NCBI RefSeq assembly: GCF_002959965.1
Contig: NZ_PREV01000026.1
Span: forward strand, 1,867,501-1,931,500
Reading direction: 5' to 3'
Origin: Microbulbifer pacificus
GTDB taxonomy: Bacteria > Pseudomonadota > Gammaproteobacteria > Pseudomonadales > Cellvibrionaceae
Length of the DNA: 64,000 bases
A model generated the notes under the pieces. The model searched no databases. It was not told where the DNA came from and saw only the letters and a list, made by a program, of their open reading frames with translations. The translations under genes were made by a program, and so were the position numbers. Below, piece by piece: positions 40,945 through 50,469 of the stretch (within the stretch, counting starts at the first letter, position 1; each line of letters opens with the position of its first letter).

Positions 40945-42366
40945 TTAGCGCGAGGCGATCAGTTTGCGCGCGCGCACACAGGCCGCACGCACCTGGTTCG
41001 GCGCAGTACCTCCGATATGGTCGCGGGCGGCAACAGAGCCTTCGAGCGTCAACACGTCGAACACATCCTCACCGATTGCATCGGAGAACTGCTGCAACTG
41101 CGCCAGGCTGAGCTCCGCGAGGTCGCATTTCTGTTCGATGGCAAAGGCTACGGAGTGGCCGACGATCTCGTGGGCATCGCGGAAGGCCACGCCCTTGCGC
41201 ACCAGGTAATCCGCCAGATCGGTAGCGGTGGAGAAGCCTTTGCCGGCGGCGGCGTACATGTTTTCCTTCTTCGGCTTCAGCGCCGGTGCCATATCGGCAA
41301 ACGCGCGCAGACAGTCGAGCACGGTGTCGGCGGCGTCGAACAGGGGTTCCTTGTCTTCCTGGTTGTCTTTGTTATAGGCCAGCGGCTGGCTCTTCATCAG
41401 GGTCAGCAGCGCGATCAGGTGGCCGTTCACACGGCCGGTCTTGCCGCGCACCAGTTCCGGCACGTCCGGATTTTTCTTCTGCGGCATGATTGAGGAGCCT
41501 GTGCAGAAGCGGTCGGGCAGGTCGATAAAGTCGAACTGGCTGGAAGTCCACAGCACCAGTTCCTCGCTGGCGCGGGACAGGTGGGTCATCAGCAGCGCGG
41601 AGAAGGCGCAGAATTCGATGGCGAAGTCGCGGTCGCTGACGGAATCCAGGGAGTTCTCGGTGGGCGCGTCGAAACCCAGCAGCTCCGCAGTGCGGGCACG
41701 ATTGATCGGGTAGCTGGTGCCGGCCAGTGCCGCGGCACCCAGCGGTGAGCGGTTGACGCGCTTGCGGCAGTTCATAAGGCGCTCGTAGTCGCGGGTCAGC
41801 ATCTCGTTCCAGGCCAGCAGGTGATGGCCAAAGGTAACCGGCTGCGCACTCTGCAAGTGGGTGAAGCCGGGCATGATGGTGTCGGCATTCTGCTCGGCGA
41901 GGTCCACCAGGCCGCTTTGCAGGCGGGTGAGTTCACCGGCGATCTGGTCGATACGGTTGCGCAGCCACAGGCGGATATCTGTGGCCACCTGGTCGTTGCG
42001 GGAGCGGCCGGTGTGCAGTTTCTTGCCGGTGGCGCCGATGCGCTGGGTAAGGCGGGACTCGATGTTCATATGCACATCTTCGAGCTCCACCGACCAGGGG
42101 AATGTACCGGTCTTGATTTCCTCGGCGATCCCGTTGAGTCCTTCCGCGATCTGCTGGAACTCATCGGCCGTCAGCACACCCACTTCCGACAGCATCTGTG
42201 CGTGGGCGAGAGAGCCCTGAATGTCTTCCAGCCCCATGCGCTGGTCGAACATCACCGAGGCGGTAAAACGCTCCACAAAGGCGTCGGTGGCTTCACTGAA
42301 GCGGCCGCCCCAGAGTTTCGCTGCCGGGTTCTGTGCGCTGTTTGCGGAGGAGTTATCGTTGCTCAT
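40945..42366 (-). CDS. argH: Argininosuccinate lyase
   Basis: The 473-aa protein has the fumarase/aspartase-superfamily signature [12 protein letters not shown] and the ArgH N terminus [35 protein letters not shown] and the catalytic [12 protein letters not shown] region are present. It splits argininosuccinate to arginine and fumarate. It is divergent from algZ, as in Pseudomonas. Confidence 0.96.
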   Translation of the reverse strand: MSNDNSSANSAQNPAAKLWGGRFSEATDAFVERFTASVMFDQRMGLEDIQGSLAHAQMLSEVGVLTADEFQQIAEGLNGIAEEIKTGTFPWSVELEDVHMNIESRLTQRIGATGKKLHTGRSRNDQVATDIRLWLRNRIDQIAGELTRLQSGLVDLAEQNADTIMPGFTHLQSAQPVTFGHHLLAWNEMLTRDYERLMNCRKRVNRSPLGAAALAGTSYPINRARTAELLGFDAPTENSLDSVSDRDFAIEFCAFSALLMTHLSRASEELVLWTSSQFDFIDLPDRFCTGSSIMPQKKNPDVPELVRGKTGRVNGHLIALLTLMKSQPLAYNKDNQEDKEPLFDAADTVLDCLRAFADMAPALKPKKENMYAAAGKGFSTATDLADYLVRKGVAFRDAHEIVGHSVAFAIEQKCDLAELSLAQLQQFSDAIGEDVFDVLTLEGSVAARDHIGGTAPNQVRAACVRARKLIASR

Positions 42367-42464
42367 GCTGCCTCTGGTGGAATCTGGATTGGGATATGGA
42401 AGTCGATCCGGGATGGCGGTATCTTCTCTGACCTAGAGCGGATCCAGAATAAAGATAACGCAGT

Positions 42465-43691
42465 ATGACATCTTCCCGGCCCGCGCAAGCGGCGGGCATT
42501 ATAGCGCAGCAAATTCGTAAAATTGCCCCCGCAGGCAAAGATTCTGCGCGTCTGGATTCCACCAACCCCCCTCATTTCCTTCCCGACCTGTGCGGTGTGA
42601 CCGGTGTTGCCTCTCTGGTGCTGATGGGCGAACTGCTGGCGCTGGTGCTGGTGCTCGCCACCGACGGTCTGCACCCCTTCAACTGGCAGCGCCTTGGGCT
42701 GGTGTCCCTCACGGTGCAGTGGGTGAATCTGCCCGCGGCCGCCATTCTGTGCCGTTTGCGCCCGCGCCTTGCAAGGCTTTCCCACAAGGTCGCCGCCGCC
42801 CTCAGTTATTCCACCGTGCTGGCGGTGCTGCTGGGCGTACTGCTGGCGCAGCACGGGTGGGTGGCGGATATGGAAGACGTGCCCATCGACTTCTGGAGCC
42901 TGCTGGCCCATTTCTTCGTCGGTGCGATTTGCTCCGGTGTAGTGCTGCGCTACGCCTATGTGCAGCAGCAGTTGCACAATCAGCAGCAGGCGGAGCTGGG
43001 GGCGCGTATCGAGGCACTGCAATCGCGCATTCGCCCGCACTTCCTGTTCAACAGCATGAACAGTCTCGCCAGCCTGATTGCGGTAGATGCCGAGCGTGCA
43101 GAAAAATTGGTAGAGGACCTGTCTGCATTGTTCCGTGCATCACTGGCGGACTCAAAAATGGTGCCACTGGAGCAGGAGGTTGCGCTGGCCAGGCGTTATC
43201 TCGAAATAGAATCCCTGCGCCTCGGTGACCGCCTGCAACAGGAGTGGCAGATCGACGCGTTGCCGGAGCAGGCGCAATTGCCGTCCATGTTGCTGCAGCC
43301 GTTGCTGGAAAATGCGGTACTGCATGGCGTTGCGCGATTGCGCCGCGGCGGAAAAATTAAAATTTGTATTCAACAAAATGTCATTGGCAGCCGCACGCGC
43401 GAGCTGCTATTGTCGATTCATAACCCTGTTGCAGTTTCTGAAGCAAACAATGAGGCGGATAACCGAACCGGTGCAAGTTCCGGCAACGGTATGGCGATGG
43501 AAAATATTCGCCAGCGTCTCAGTGCGTATTACGGCAATCGCTTCCGTTTTACCGCGGAAGAGCGCGATGGAGAGTGCGGTAAAGAATACCGTGTGGAATT
43601 GCGTTTGCCGCTGAACGCCACGCCTTCCGCGAAGGAAGCCAGAATAACTGAGCCAGCAAAAACTCCGGTGACGGAAGAGGTAGCCCAATGA
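42465..43691 (+). CDS. algZ: AlgZ/FimS-like sensor histidine kinase (LytS type)
   Basis: A 408-aa protein. A membrane domain of about four segments (residues 45-165) is followed by a His_kinase domain with RIRPHFLFNSMNSL, phospho-acceptor H192. The N-box and HATPase_c segment (LPSMLLQPLLENAVLHGV, GMAMENIRQRLSAYYG) complete it. It overlaps the regulator gene by four bases. Homologues control alginate, type IV pili and virulence in Pseudomonas; pilus control is a reasonable guess here. Confidence 0.88.
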   Translation: MTSSRPAQAAGIIAQQIRKIAPAGKDSARLDSTNPPHFLPDLCGVTGVASLVLMGELLALVLVLATDGLHPFNWQRLGLVSLTVQWVNLPAAAILCRLRPRLARLSHKVAAALSYSTVLAVLLGVLLAQHGWVADMEDVPIDFWSLLAHFFVGAICSGVVLRYAYVQQQLHNQQQAELGARIEALQSRIRPHFLFNSMNSLASLIAVDAERAEKLVEDLSALFRASLADSKMVPLEQEVALARRYLEIESLRLGDRLQQEWQIDALPEQAQLPSMLLQPLLENAVLHGVARLRRGGKIKICIQQNVIGSRTRELLLSIHNPVAVSEANNEADNRTGASSGNGMAMENIRQRLSAYYGNRFRFTAEERDGECGKEYRVELRLPLNATPSAKEARITEPAKTPVTEEVAQ

Positions 43692-44458
43692 GCGCTGCCG
43701 ATTACCCGCTGGGCGTGCTGATCGTCGACGACGAACCGCTGGCGCGGGCCAGACTGGCCCGACAGTTGCAGACTATTGATGGTTGCCAACTGCTGGGAGA
43801 AGCTGCCGATGGGGAAAGCGCATTACAACAGCTGGATCTACTCGACCCGGACCTGTTGTTACTGGATATCGAAATGCCCGGAGAAAACGGGCTCCAACTC
43901 GCCGCACAAATCACCGCCCGCCCCAACCCACCCGCGATCATTTTCTGCACCGCCCACGACGAGTTTGCGCTCCCTGCCTTTGCGGTTGCTCCATCGGGTT
44001 ACCTGCTCAAGCCCGTCAGTGTGGAGCAACTGGCACAGGCGATTGCCCAGGCGCGAAGACTGAGCAAACCGCAGCGTCAGGCACTGCGCGCACAGTCACC
44101 GCATTCCGAGCCGAACTCCGCCCGCGGACGCCGCCACATCAAGGCGGTGAGCCGCCGCGGTGTGCAGTTGATTGATGTCGATGACATTCGCTGTTTCATC
44201 GCCGAGGACAAGTACGTTATCGCCCACCACAGTGGGGGTGAGACAGTTCTGGACGAATCCCTGAAGGAACTGGAAGCGGAGTTCGGCGAGCGATTTGTAC
44301 GTGTACACCGCAGTGCCATTGTTGCTCTGGATTACATTACCGGCCTGCAAAAAGGCGGCGACGGATATTGTGTAACCCTGAATGGGGTCGCGATCGCACC
44401 GGCGGTATCGAGACGTCTGCTGAGCAGTATCAAATCCCTGTTATCGGAAATGGCATAG
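43688..44458 (+). CDS. algR: AlgR-like LytTR response regulator
   Basis: The 256-aa protein has a receiver domain (acidic D14/D15, phospho-acceptor D60 in LLLLDIEMPGENG). The LytTR DNA-binding domain contains VSRRGVQLIDVDDIRCFIAEDKYVIAH and FVRVHRSAIVALDYI. It is co-translated with the kinase. In Pseudomonas hemC-hemD follow algR; here a convergent LysE gene comes next. Confidence 0.9.
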   Translation: MSAADYPLGVLIVDDEPLARARLARQLQTIDGCQLLGEAADGESALQQLDLLDPDLLLLDIEMPGENGLQLAAQITARPNPPAIIFCTAHDEFALPAFAVAPSGYLLKPVSVEQLAQAIAQARRLSKPQRQALRAQSPHSEPNSARGRRHIKAVSRRGVQLIDVDDIRCFIAEDKYVIAHHSGGETVLDESLKELEAEFGERFVRVHRSAIVALDYITGLQKGGDGYCVTLNGVAIAPAVSRRLLSSIKSLLSEMA

Positions 44459-44511
44459 TCCCGGTCGGGCGCTGTGCCAGTCCTCCCCGGTTTCTCCCCC
44501 TGTCTGTTCAC

Positions 44512-45132
44512 TCAGCTAGTGCGCATCGCCATCCAGAGGCCACTGGTAATCAGGATGCCGCCACCGAATACATTCAGATAGCGTGCTTCGGGATTCCCCA
44601 ACAGTAAGTTTTTGGCCCGTACGGTGATCCATACATAAAACAGCATGACGCCACCCACGGCGAGCGCCGTGACGGCGAATATGGTGAGGGCGTCCATTGC
44701 GGTGATTGCATGCATGGGCAGAAATGCCGGGAAAAAACTCAGGTAAAAGAGAATCGCCTTTGGGTTGCCCAGCGTGGTGGTGAGTCCGAGCAGCAGGCTG
44801 CCATAACCTGAGCTTTGGGATTCGGTTTCAGGGCTGGGGCCGGTGTGGCGACGGGTTCGCATCAGGCTGACGCCCATCCAAATCAGATAGGCGGCGCCGA
44901 GAAATTTCAGTGCCACAAAGGCGCCACCCATCACATCCGCTATATATGCGAGCCCTGAAAGACACAGGGCAATAAACACATAGTCGCCGAGCACGATACC
45001 CACCGACGTCAACACACCGTGGACGGGGCCACCTTTGGCGGAGCGGGCGACCACCGCAAATACGCCGGGACCGGGAATCACGGCGAGAATGATCATAGTT
45101 CCGAAAAGGGTAAGGGCACTGAAAAAAGTCAT
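44512..45132 (-). CDS. LysE family amino-acid exporter
   Basis: The 206-aa membrane protein has about six transmembrane segments and the RhtB/LysE motif IPGPGVFAVVARSAKGGPVHGVLTSVGIVLGDYVF. The later GNPKAILFYLSFFPAF is the second family signature. It probably exports a hydrophilic amino acid. It is chromosomal with normal GC content, in contrast to the LysE gene in the cassette array. Confidence 0.9.
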   Translation of the reverse strand: MTFFSALTLFGTMIILAVIPGPGVFAVVARSAKGGPVHGVLTSVGIVLGDYVFIALCLSGLAYIADVMGGAFVALKFLGAAYLIWMGVSLMRTRRHTGPSPETESQSSGYGSLLLGLTTTLGNPKAILFYLSFFPAFLPMHAITAMDALTIFAVTALAVGGVMLFYVWITVRAKNLLLGNPEARYLNVFGGGILITSGLWMAMRTS

Positions 45133-45146
45133 CGCGTACTCCCGCT

Positions 45147-45890
45147 TTAAAGCCCCCCGGTTACATCAATAAATGCCCCGGTAGAATAGGTCGCTTCGTC
45201 GAGCAGCCAGGCGATCGCCGACGCGACCTCTTCGGGTTGTCCGCCCCGTGCCAGAGGAATACGTGGCGTCAGTCGCGCTATGCGATCGGGCTCGCCACCA
45301 TCGGCGTGCATGTCTGTGGCGATAAATCCGGGGCGCACCGCATTGACCCGAATTCCGTCACCGGCCACCTCTTTGCTAAGGCCAATGGTCAGAGTATCTA
45401 CCGCGCCCTTGCTCGCTGCGTAGTCCACATATTCATCGGGTGAACCGCTGCGGGCGGCACCGGAGGATATGTTGACGATGGTTCCGCCACTACCGCCATT
45501 CCGAGGGGACATACGTCGAATCGCCTCGCGACAACAGAGGAGGGTACCGGTGACATTCGTCTGCAGGATGCGGTTGATGCGCTCGGCAGTCATGCTTTCG
45601 ACACGAGTCTGTGTCAACAGCATGCCGGCGTTGTTGATCAGTGCGGTAAGCGATCCCAGTTGCTGGTCCATCTCCGCAAACAATTGCACCACATCCGCTT
45701 CGCGGGAAATGTCTGCCTGTACCGCAATCGCTTTTACGCCAAGCGCATTGCAGGCTTCCATGACAAGACTGGCTTCAGCGGATCGTTCGCGATAGCTGAT
45801 ACAGATGTCATAACCTTTATGGGCCAGCAGTATCGCAGTCGCCGCGCCGATACCGCGACTGCCTCCAGTAATGAGGGCTGTTGGTTTCAC
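45147..45890 (-). CDS. SDR family oxidoreductase
   Basis: The 247-aa classical short-chain dehydrogenase has the cofactor motif TGGSRGIGAATA, NNAG, the catalytic S in VNISSGAA and YAASK (Y and K), then VRPGFIATDMHADGG. It is NADPH-preferring by the GGSRG start. The GTG start overlaps the stop of the upstream small gene (GTGA). The substrate is unknown. Confidence 0.92.
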   Translation of the reverse strand: MKPTALITGGSRGIGAATAILLAHKGYDICISYRERSAEASLVMEACNALGVKAIAVQADISREADVVQLFAEMDQQLGSLTALINNAGMLLTQTRVESMTAERINRILQTNVTGTLLCCREAIRRMSPRNGGSGGTIVNISSGAARSGSPDEYVDYAASKGAVDTLTIGLSKEVAGDGIRVNAVRPGFIATDMHADGGEPDRIARLTPRIPLARGGQPEEVASAIAWLLDEATYSTGAFIDVTGGL

Positions 45891-46141
45891 GGCAGCATCA
45901 GCCCTGCTTCCGCCAGGCGTCCGCGCAATTCAGCCAGGGTTCCGCGATATTCCCAGTACATGATACGGCCGTGGGAGCTGGTGACCAGCACATACTGCTC
46001 GCTGATGGACTGTATGCGTTCAATGGCGATTAATTTGGTAGTAAACGCGGGCTCGTTTATCTGCTCGGTAATTTCCCGGTTTTTTTCGTCGTAACCGTGG
46101 ACGATAAGGGCGGTGCGGACTTCCAGTTCCAGAAACTTCAC
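45887..46141 (-). CDS. Conserved small protein of unknown function
   Basis: The 84-aa protein starts at a GTG (46141) with AGGA upstream; an alternative ATG at 46165 lies inside a hairpin. The sequence (KFLELEVRTALIVHGYDEKNREITEQ...RIQSISEQYVLVTSSHGRIMYWEYRGTLAELRGRLA) reads like an all-beta domain followed by a helix. I do not recognise the family. It is translationally coupled to the SDR gene. Confidence 0.6.
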   Translation of the reverse strand: MKFLELEVRTALIVHGYDEKNREITEQINEPAFTTKLIAIERIQSISEQYVLVTSSHGRIMYWEYRGTLAELRGRLAEAGLMLP

Positions 46142-46161
46142 GGTGGGCTTCCTGCTTGCAA

Positions 46162-46196
46162 GCATTGCGGGAGCCTGAAGCAGGCACCCGCAATGC
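46162..46196. other. Two-tier hairpin downstream of pilU
   Basis: The outer arms GCATTGCGGG / CCCGCAATGC and the inner GCCTG / CAGGC form a stable stem, followed on the plus strand by ATTTTT. It lies six bases after the minus-strand pilU stop, between pilU and the small gene. It could end or attenuate pilU transcription, although the T-run is on the other side. Confidence 0.5.
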
Positions 46197-46201
46197 GATT
46201 T

Positions 46202-47350
46202 TTAGTAAATACGCGGGCCGCCACCGCTTTCGGTATCGCTGGCGAGGCTCAATTCGTCGGCGGCGCTGTTGAGGTACTCGGCGTCGGACTCGGACTTGAG
46301 CTTGATCATCAGGCGCAGGTCGTTGGCGGAGTCGGCGTGAGACAGTGCGTCTTCGTAGGTGATCTCGCCGCGGTCGTAGAGTTCGTACAGGGCCTGATCG
46401 AAGGTCTGCATGCCCTGCTCGGTGGAGCGTTTCATCAGTTCCTTCATCTTGTGCACTTCGCCTTTGCGGATCAGGTCCGCCATCAGCGGGGTGTTGATCA
46501 TGATTTCGAGACAGGCGCGGCGGCCGTCGCCGTCTGGTGTCGGCACCAGTTGCTGGGCGACCATGGCGCGCAGGTTCAGTGACAGGTCCATCCACAGTTG
46601 CTGGTGCCGGTCGGCGGGGAAGAAGTGGATGATCCGGTCGAGGGCCTGGTTGGCGTTGTTGGCGTGCAATGTACACAGGCACAGGTGGCCGGTTTCGGCG
46701 AAGGCGATGGCGTGGTCCATGGTTTCACGCGAGCGCACCTCACCAATGAGGATGACATCGGGGGCCTGACGCAGGGTGTTTTTCAGCGCGGTTTCGAAGG
46801 AGTCGGTATCGAGGCCCACTTCGCGCTGGGTGACGATGCAGCCGCGGTGCTGGTGGATGAATTCGATGGGGTCTTCGATGGAGATGATGTGACCCTTGGA
46901 GTGCTCGTTGCGGTGGCCGATCATGGAGGCGAGGGAGGTGGATTTACCGGTGCCGGTGGCGCCCACGAAGATGATGAGGCCGCGCTTGGTCATGGCCAGT
47001 TCTTTGAGCTGTTCTGGCAGGCCGAGACCGTCAATTGTCGGGATTTTGGTTTCGATGCGACGCAGGACCATGCCGACGAGGTTGCGCTGGAAGAAGGCGG
47101 ATACCCGGAAACGGCCGACGTTGCGTACGGAGATGGCGAAGTTGAGTTCTTTGCTTTCGATGAATTCTTTTTTCTGCCGCTCGTTCATGATGCCGATGAC
47201 GAGTTCGCGGGCTTTTTCCGGGGTGAGGGCCGTGGTACTGACGGGAACGATTTTGCCGTGCAGTTTGATGGAGGCGGGCACACCGGCGGTGATGAACAGG
47301 TCGGATGCGCCTTTTTCAGTCACCAGTTGTAGGAGTCGTTCGATTTCCAT
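46202..47350 (-). CDS. pilU: PilT/PilU family type IV pilus ATPase (PilU)
   Basis: The 382-aa protein has a secretion-ATPase core: Walker A VGATGTGKSTSLASM, Asp box ISIEDPIEFIHQ, Walker B VILIGEVRSRETMDHAI and His box CLCTLHANNANQALDRI. The extra-long C-terminal region (from about residue 340) and the pairing with pilT identify PilU, the accessory retraction ATPase acting at the inner-membrane base of type IVa pili. Confidence 0.93.
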   Translation of the reverse strand: MEIERLLQLVTEKGASDLFITAGVPASIKLHGKIVPVSTTALTPEKARELVIGIMNERQKKEFIESKELNFAISVRNVGRFRVSAFFQRNLVGMVLRRIETKIPTIDGLGLPEQLKELAMTKRGLIIFVGATGTGKSTSLASMIGHRNEHSKGHIISIEDPIEFIHQHRGCIVTQREVGLDTDSFETALKNTLRQAPDVILIGEVRSRETMDHAIAFAETGHLCLCTLHANNANQALDRIIHFFPADRHQQLWMDLSLNLRAMVAQQLVPTPDGDGRRACLEIMINTPLMADLIRKGEVHKMKELMKRSTEQGMQTFDQALYELYDRGEITYEDALSHADSANDLRLMIKLKSESDAEYLNSAADELSLASDTESGGGPRIY

Positions 47351-47412
47351 TTTTTAGCACCACTTTGGGTTGTTCTGTTGCCCCGGGGTCCTTTTTTAGC
47401 AGGTCCGGTGGC

Positions 47413-47631
47413 GGCCGGGCACCGGGGGCAGGTTTTCAGGACCGCTGTGAATACCCGCAAGCGGGCCCGGCCGACAATCACAGATTGTCGTCGTTAGGCT
47501 GCGCGCGAAGCAGTGCTTCGCAAACGTTTGCCTAACCCCGGTACGCTTCGGCGCAAAGTGTCAGGCCGCTTCAACGCGGCGCCTGCGGCCCTGTTTGCGA
47601 CGATCCTGAAAACCCGCCCCGGCACCCGGCC
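47413..47631. repeat. Inverted-repeat island between pilT and pilU
   Basis: Thirty-base arms at 47413-47442 and 47602-47631 are imperfect inverted copies (the shared block GGTTTTCAGGA and its complement is exact). Inside lie further palindromes: CGACAATC-aca-GATTGTCG (47472-47490) and GTTAGGC...GCCTAAC (47493-47536) enclosing GCGAAGCA-g-TGCTTCGC. The 398-bp gap has no credible gene. It looks like a small non-coding palindromic element of about 220 bp. Confidence 0.6.
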
Positions 47632-47695
47632 TTCAATTCGAATATACTTGCTGCGTAGCCGATAAGATTATCGGCGTATTGAACTTCTTTATGCT

Positions 47696-47724
47696 CGTCA
47701 TCCCGGTTTTGAGCCGGGATCCAG
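47696..47724. repeat. dRS3-like dispersed repeat, copy 2
   Basis: CGTCATCCCGG-ttttgag-CCGGGATCCAG, the same layout as the copy at 34681-34710. It lies 25 bp downstream of the pilT stop. Confidence 0.6.
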
Positions 47725-47748
47725 TCTTTCCGTCGCTGGAAAACTTCC

Positions 47749-48783
47749 TCAGAAATTTTCCGGCATTTTCGCCTTCTCGCGCGCTACTTCGCGACTGATG
47801 ACACGCCGCTCTACCAGATCCTGCAGGCACTGGTCCATGGTCTGCATGCCGACGCTGGCACCGGTCTGGATGGCGGAGTACATCTGCGCGATTTTGTCTT
47901 CGCGGATCAGGTTACGGATCGCCGGGGTGCCGCGCATGATTTCGTGGGCGGCGACACGGCCGCCGCCGTTGCGTTTGAGCAGGGTTTGGGAGATTACCGC
48001 CTGCAGGGATTCCGACAGCATGGAACGCACCATGGCTTTTTCCTGTGCGGGGAATACGTCCACCACCCGGTCGATGGTTTTGGCGGCGGAGGTGGTATGC
48101 AGGGTGCCGAAGACGAGGTGACCGGTTTCCGCGGCGGTCAGCGCCAGGCGGATGGTTTCGAGGTCGCGCATCTCACCCACAAGAATGATGTCCGGGTCTT
48201 CACGCAGGGCGGAGCGCAGGGCTTCGGCGAAGCCGTGGGTGTCGCGGTGGACTTCCCGCTGGTTGACCAGGCATTTCTTGGATTCGTGTACGAATTCGAT
48301 CGGGTCCTCGATGGTGAGGATGTGTTCGTACTTGTTGTCGTTGATGTAGTCGATCATCGCCGCCAGGGTGGTGGACTTACCGGAACCGGTGGGTCCGGTG
48401 ACGAGAACCAGTCCGCGGGGGGTGTCGGAGATCTGCTTGAACACCTGGCCCATTCCCAGGTCTTCCATGGTGAGTACCTTGGAGGGAATGGTACGGAACA
48501 CGGCGCCGGCGCCGCGGTTGTGGTTGAAGGCGTTGACACGGAAACGGGCGACGCCGGGGACTTCGAAGGAGAAGTCGGTTTCGAGGAACTCTTCGTAATC
48601 TTTGCGCTGCTTGTCGTTCATGATCTCGTAGATCAGGCCGTGTACCTGCTTGTGCTCCATGGGCGGCAGGTTGATACGGCGGACGTCGCCGTCCACCCGG
48701 ATCATGGGCGGCAGGCCGGCGGAGAGGTGCAAGTCGGAGGCGTTCTGCTTGGCGCTGAAGGCGAGGAGTTCTGTAATGTCCAT
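47749..48783 (-). CDS. pilT: Type IV pilus twitching motility ATPase PilT
   Basis: A 344-aa hexameric retraction ATPase. The N-terminal start MDITELLAFSAKQNASDLHLSAGLPPMIRVDGDVRR is diagnostic. Walker A is TGPTGSGKSTTLAAM, the Asp box LTIEDPIEFVHESKK, Walker B IILVGEMRDLETIRLAL and the His box VFGTLHTTSAAKTIDRV. A C-terminal AIRNLIRE motif required for retraction is present. It is divergent from yggS, the conserved arrangement. Confidence 0.97.
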   Translation of the reverse strand: MDITELLAFSAKQNASDLHLSAGLPPMIRVDGDVRRINLPPMEHKQVHGLIYEIMNDKQRKDYEEFLETDFSFEVPGVARFRVNAFNHNRGAGAVFRTIPSKVLTMEDLGMGQVFKQISDTPRGLVLVTGPTGSGKSTTLAAMIDYINDNKYEHILTIEDPIEFVHESKKCLVNQREVHRDTHGFAEALRSALREDPDIILVGEMRDLETIRLALTAAETGHLVFGTLHTTSAAKTIDRVVDVFPAQEKAMVRSMLSESLQAVISQTLLKRNGGGRVAAHEIMRGTPAIRNLIREDKIAQMYSAIQTGASVGMQTMDQCLQDLVERRVISREVAREKAKMPENF

Positions 48784-48882
48784 ACTGCTACCTTTATTGT
48801 TCTCTTAACTTACTCTTGTCGATATGACGCGGGGGCACTGAGCGCATAGAATGCCCGCCGAGCAAAATTTGGGTCCCAGTAT

Positions 48883-49578
48883 ATGCGCAAAGGGTCTATC
48901 GCCGAAAACCTCAATTCCGTGACTGAGCGGATTGTCACAGCCTGCCGGTTTTGTGACCGGCAGGCGGATGCCGTTACTCTGCTGGCGGTGTCGAAAACCC
49001 GTCCGGCAGCGGACCTGCGTACCGCTTATGGCGCCGGTCAGCGCCATTTCGGTGAGAACTATCTGCAGGAGGCGCTGGATAAACAGGAAGCGCTTACAGA
49101 TCTGGACATTGTGTGGCATTTCATCGGCCCACTGCAGTCCAACAAGACCCGGGATGTGGCGGCGCATTTTCACTGGTTGCACACGGTGGACCGCCTCAAG
49201 GTTGCCCGGCGTCTGTCTGAGCAGCGCCCCGGCGGGTTGCCGCCGCTCAATATCTGCCTGCAGGTGAATATCGATAACGAAGACAGCAAGTCCGGGGTCA
49301 GTCCGGAGGAATTACCGGCGCTGGCCGCGGCGGTGGCGGCATTGCCAAACCTGAGTTTACGGGGCTTGATGGCGATTCCGGCGCCGCGCGGTGAGACTGG
49401 GGACCAGCGGGTCCCGTTCCGGCGACTGGCGGCACTGCTGGAACAGTTGCGAGTCCAGCTGCCGGCGCAACCGCTGGACACCCTGTCCATGGGCATGTCC
49501 GGAGATATGGAGGCGGCGATATTCAGCGGCGCCACCATCGTACGTATAGGTACCGATATCTTCGGGGTCCGGAAATAG
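48883..49578 (+). CDS. yggS: YggS family PLP homeostasis protein
   Basis: The 231-aa protein has a fold-type III PLP barrel with K38 in LLAVSKTRP, then HFGENYLQEALDK and HFIGPLQSNK. The C-terminal SMGMSGDMEAAI...VRIGTDIFG completes the pattern. It buffers free pyridoxal phosphate and has no known enzymatic activity. It is first gene of the yggS-proC-yggT unit. Confidence 0.95.
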   Translation: MRKGSIAENLNSVTERIVTACRFCDRQADAVTLLAVSKTRPAADLRTAYGAGQRHFGENYLQEALDKQEALTDLDIVWHFIGPLQSNKTRDVAAHFHWLHTVDRLKVARRLSEQRPGGLPPLNICLQVNIDNEDSKSGVSPEELPALAAAVAALPNLSLRGLMAIPAPRGETGDQRVPFRRLAALLEQLRVQLPAQPLDTLSMGMSGDMEAAIFSGATIVRIGTDIFGVRK

Positions 49579-49630
49579 CGGCTGCGCGTCGCTGTTGGAT
49601 TGGCAAGAGAGCACTCACAAGGAGTTAGCG

Positions 49631-50458
49631 ATGTCTGAACACAAAATGGTCTTTATCGGCGGCGCCGGCAATATGGCCGGTGCGGTGATCGGTGGCATGG
49701 TGGCGAGTGGCTACCCGGCGGCCAATATCATGGCGACCGGTCGCGACGAGCAGAAGCTCCGGGATTTCGTCGCGCGCACCGGAGTGCGCGGCAGCACCGA
49801 TAACCTTACCGCCATCCGCGACGCCGATGTGATCGTGCTGTCGGTCAAGCCCCAGGTAATGAAGGAACTGTGCGAAACCATCGCGTCCGATGTGAGTGCT
49901 CGCAAACCTCTGGTGATCACGCTTGCCGCGGGCATTCCATTGGCGGCCTATCAGCGCTGGCTGGGCGCGGGCGTGCCGATCATCCGCGCCATGCCGAATA
50001 CCCCGGCGCTGGTGGGCACCGGGGTGACCGGGCTCTATGCCGGTGAAGGGGTCACCAATGAACACAAGTCCGTGGCCACGCAGATGGCGGACGCGGTGGG
50101 CATCGCCCTGTGGGTGGAGGAAGAATCCGGCATCGACCAGGTGATCGCGGTGTCCGGTTCCGGTCCAGCCTACTATTTCCAGTTTATGGAATCCATGATC
50201 GATGCCGCCGAAAAGGCCGGCATGAAACGGGAAGACGCTGCGCGCCTTACCTTGCAAACCGCTCTGGGCGCAGCGAAACTTGCGGTGGCCAGCCAGGTGG
50301 ACGTGGCGCAACTGAAGCGCAATGTGATGTCACCGAACGGCACCACCGAGCGCGCGATCAAGCGTTTTGAGGAGGGGGGGCTGCCGAAGCTGGTGGCTCA
50401 GGCAATGCGGGATTGCGCGGCGCGCGCCGCGGAAATGGCACAAGAACTCGATAAGTAA
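49631..50458 (+). CDS. proC: Pyrroline-5-carboxylate reductase
   Basis: The 275-aa protein has the NAD(P) motif FIGGAGNMAGAVIGG, IRAMPNTPALVGTGVTGL and VSGSGPAYYFQFMESM, plus the C-terminal SPNGTTERAI. It performs the last step of proline synthesis. ATG 49631 is preceded by AAGGAG; an in-frame start at 49595 is unlikely. Confidence 0.96.
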   Translation: MSEHKMVFIGGAGNMAGAVIGGMVASGYPAANIMATGRDEQKLRDFVARTGVRGSTDNLTAIRDADVIVLSVKPQVMKELCETIASDVSARKPLVITLAAGIPLAAYQRWLGAGVPIIRAMPNTPALVGTGVTGLYAGEGVTNEHKSVATQMADAVGIALWVEEESGIDQVIAVSGSGPAYYFQFMESMIDAAEKAGMKREDAARLTLQTALGAAKLAVASQVDVAQLKRNVMSPNGTTERAIKRFEEGGLPKLVAQAMRDCAARAAEMAQELDK

Positions 50459-50469
50459 AAGGACGTTTG

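Noticed and set aside
47493..47536. GTTAGGC...GCCTAAC palindrome considered as an attC site
   Set aside because: The core motifs are in the inverse order for attC (which runs RYYYAAC to GTTRRRY), the element is only 44 bp and no cassette ORF is present.
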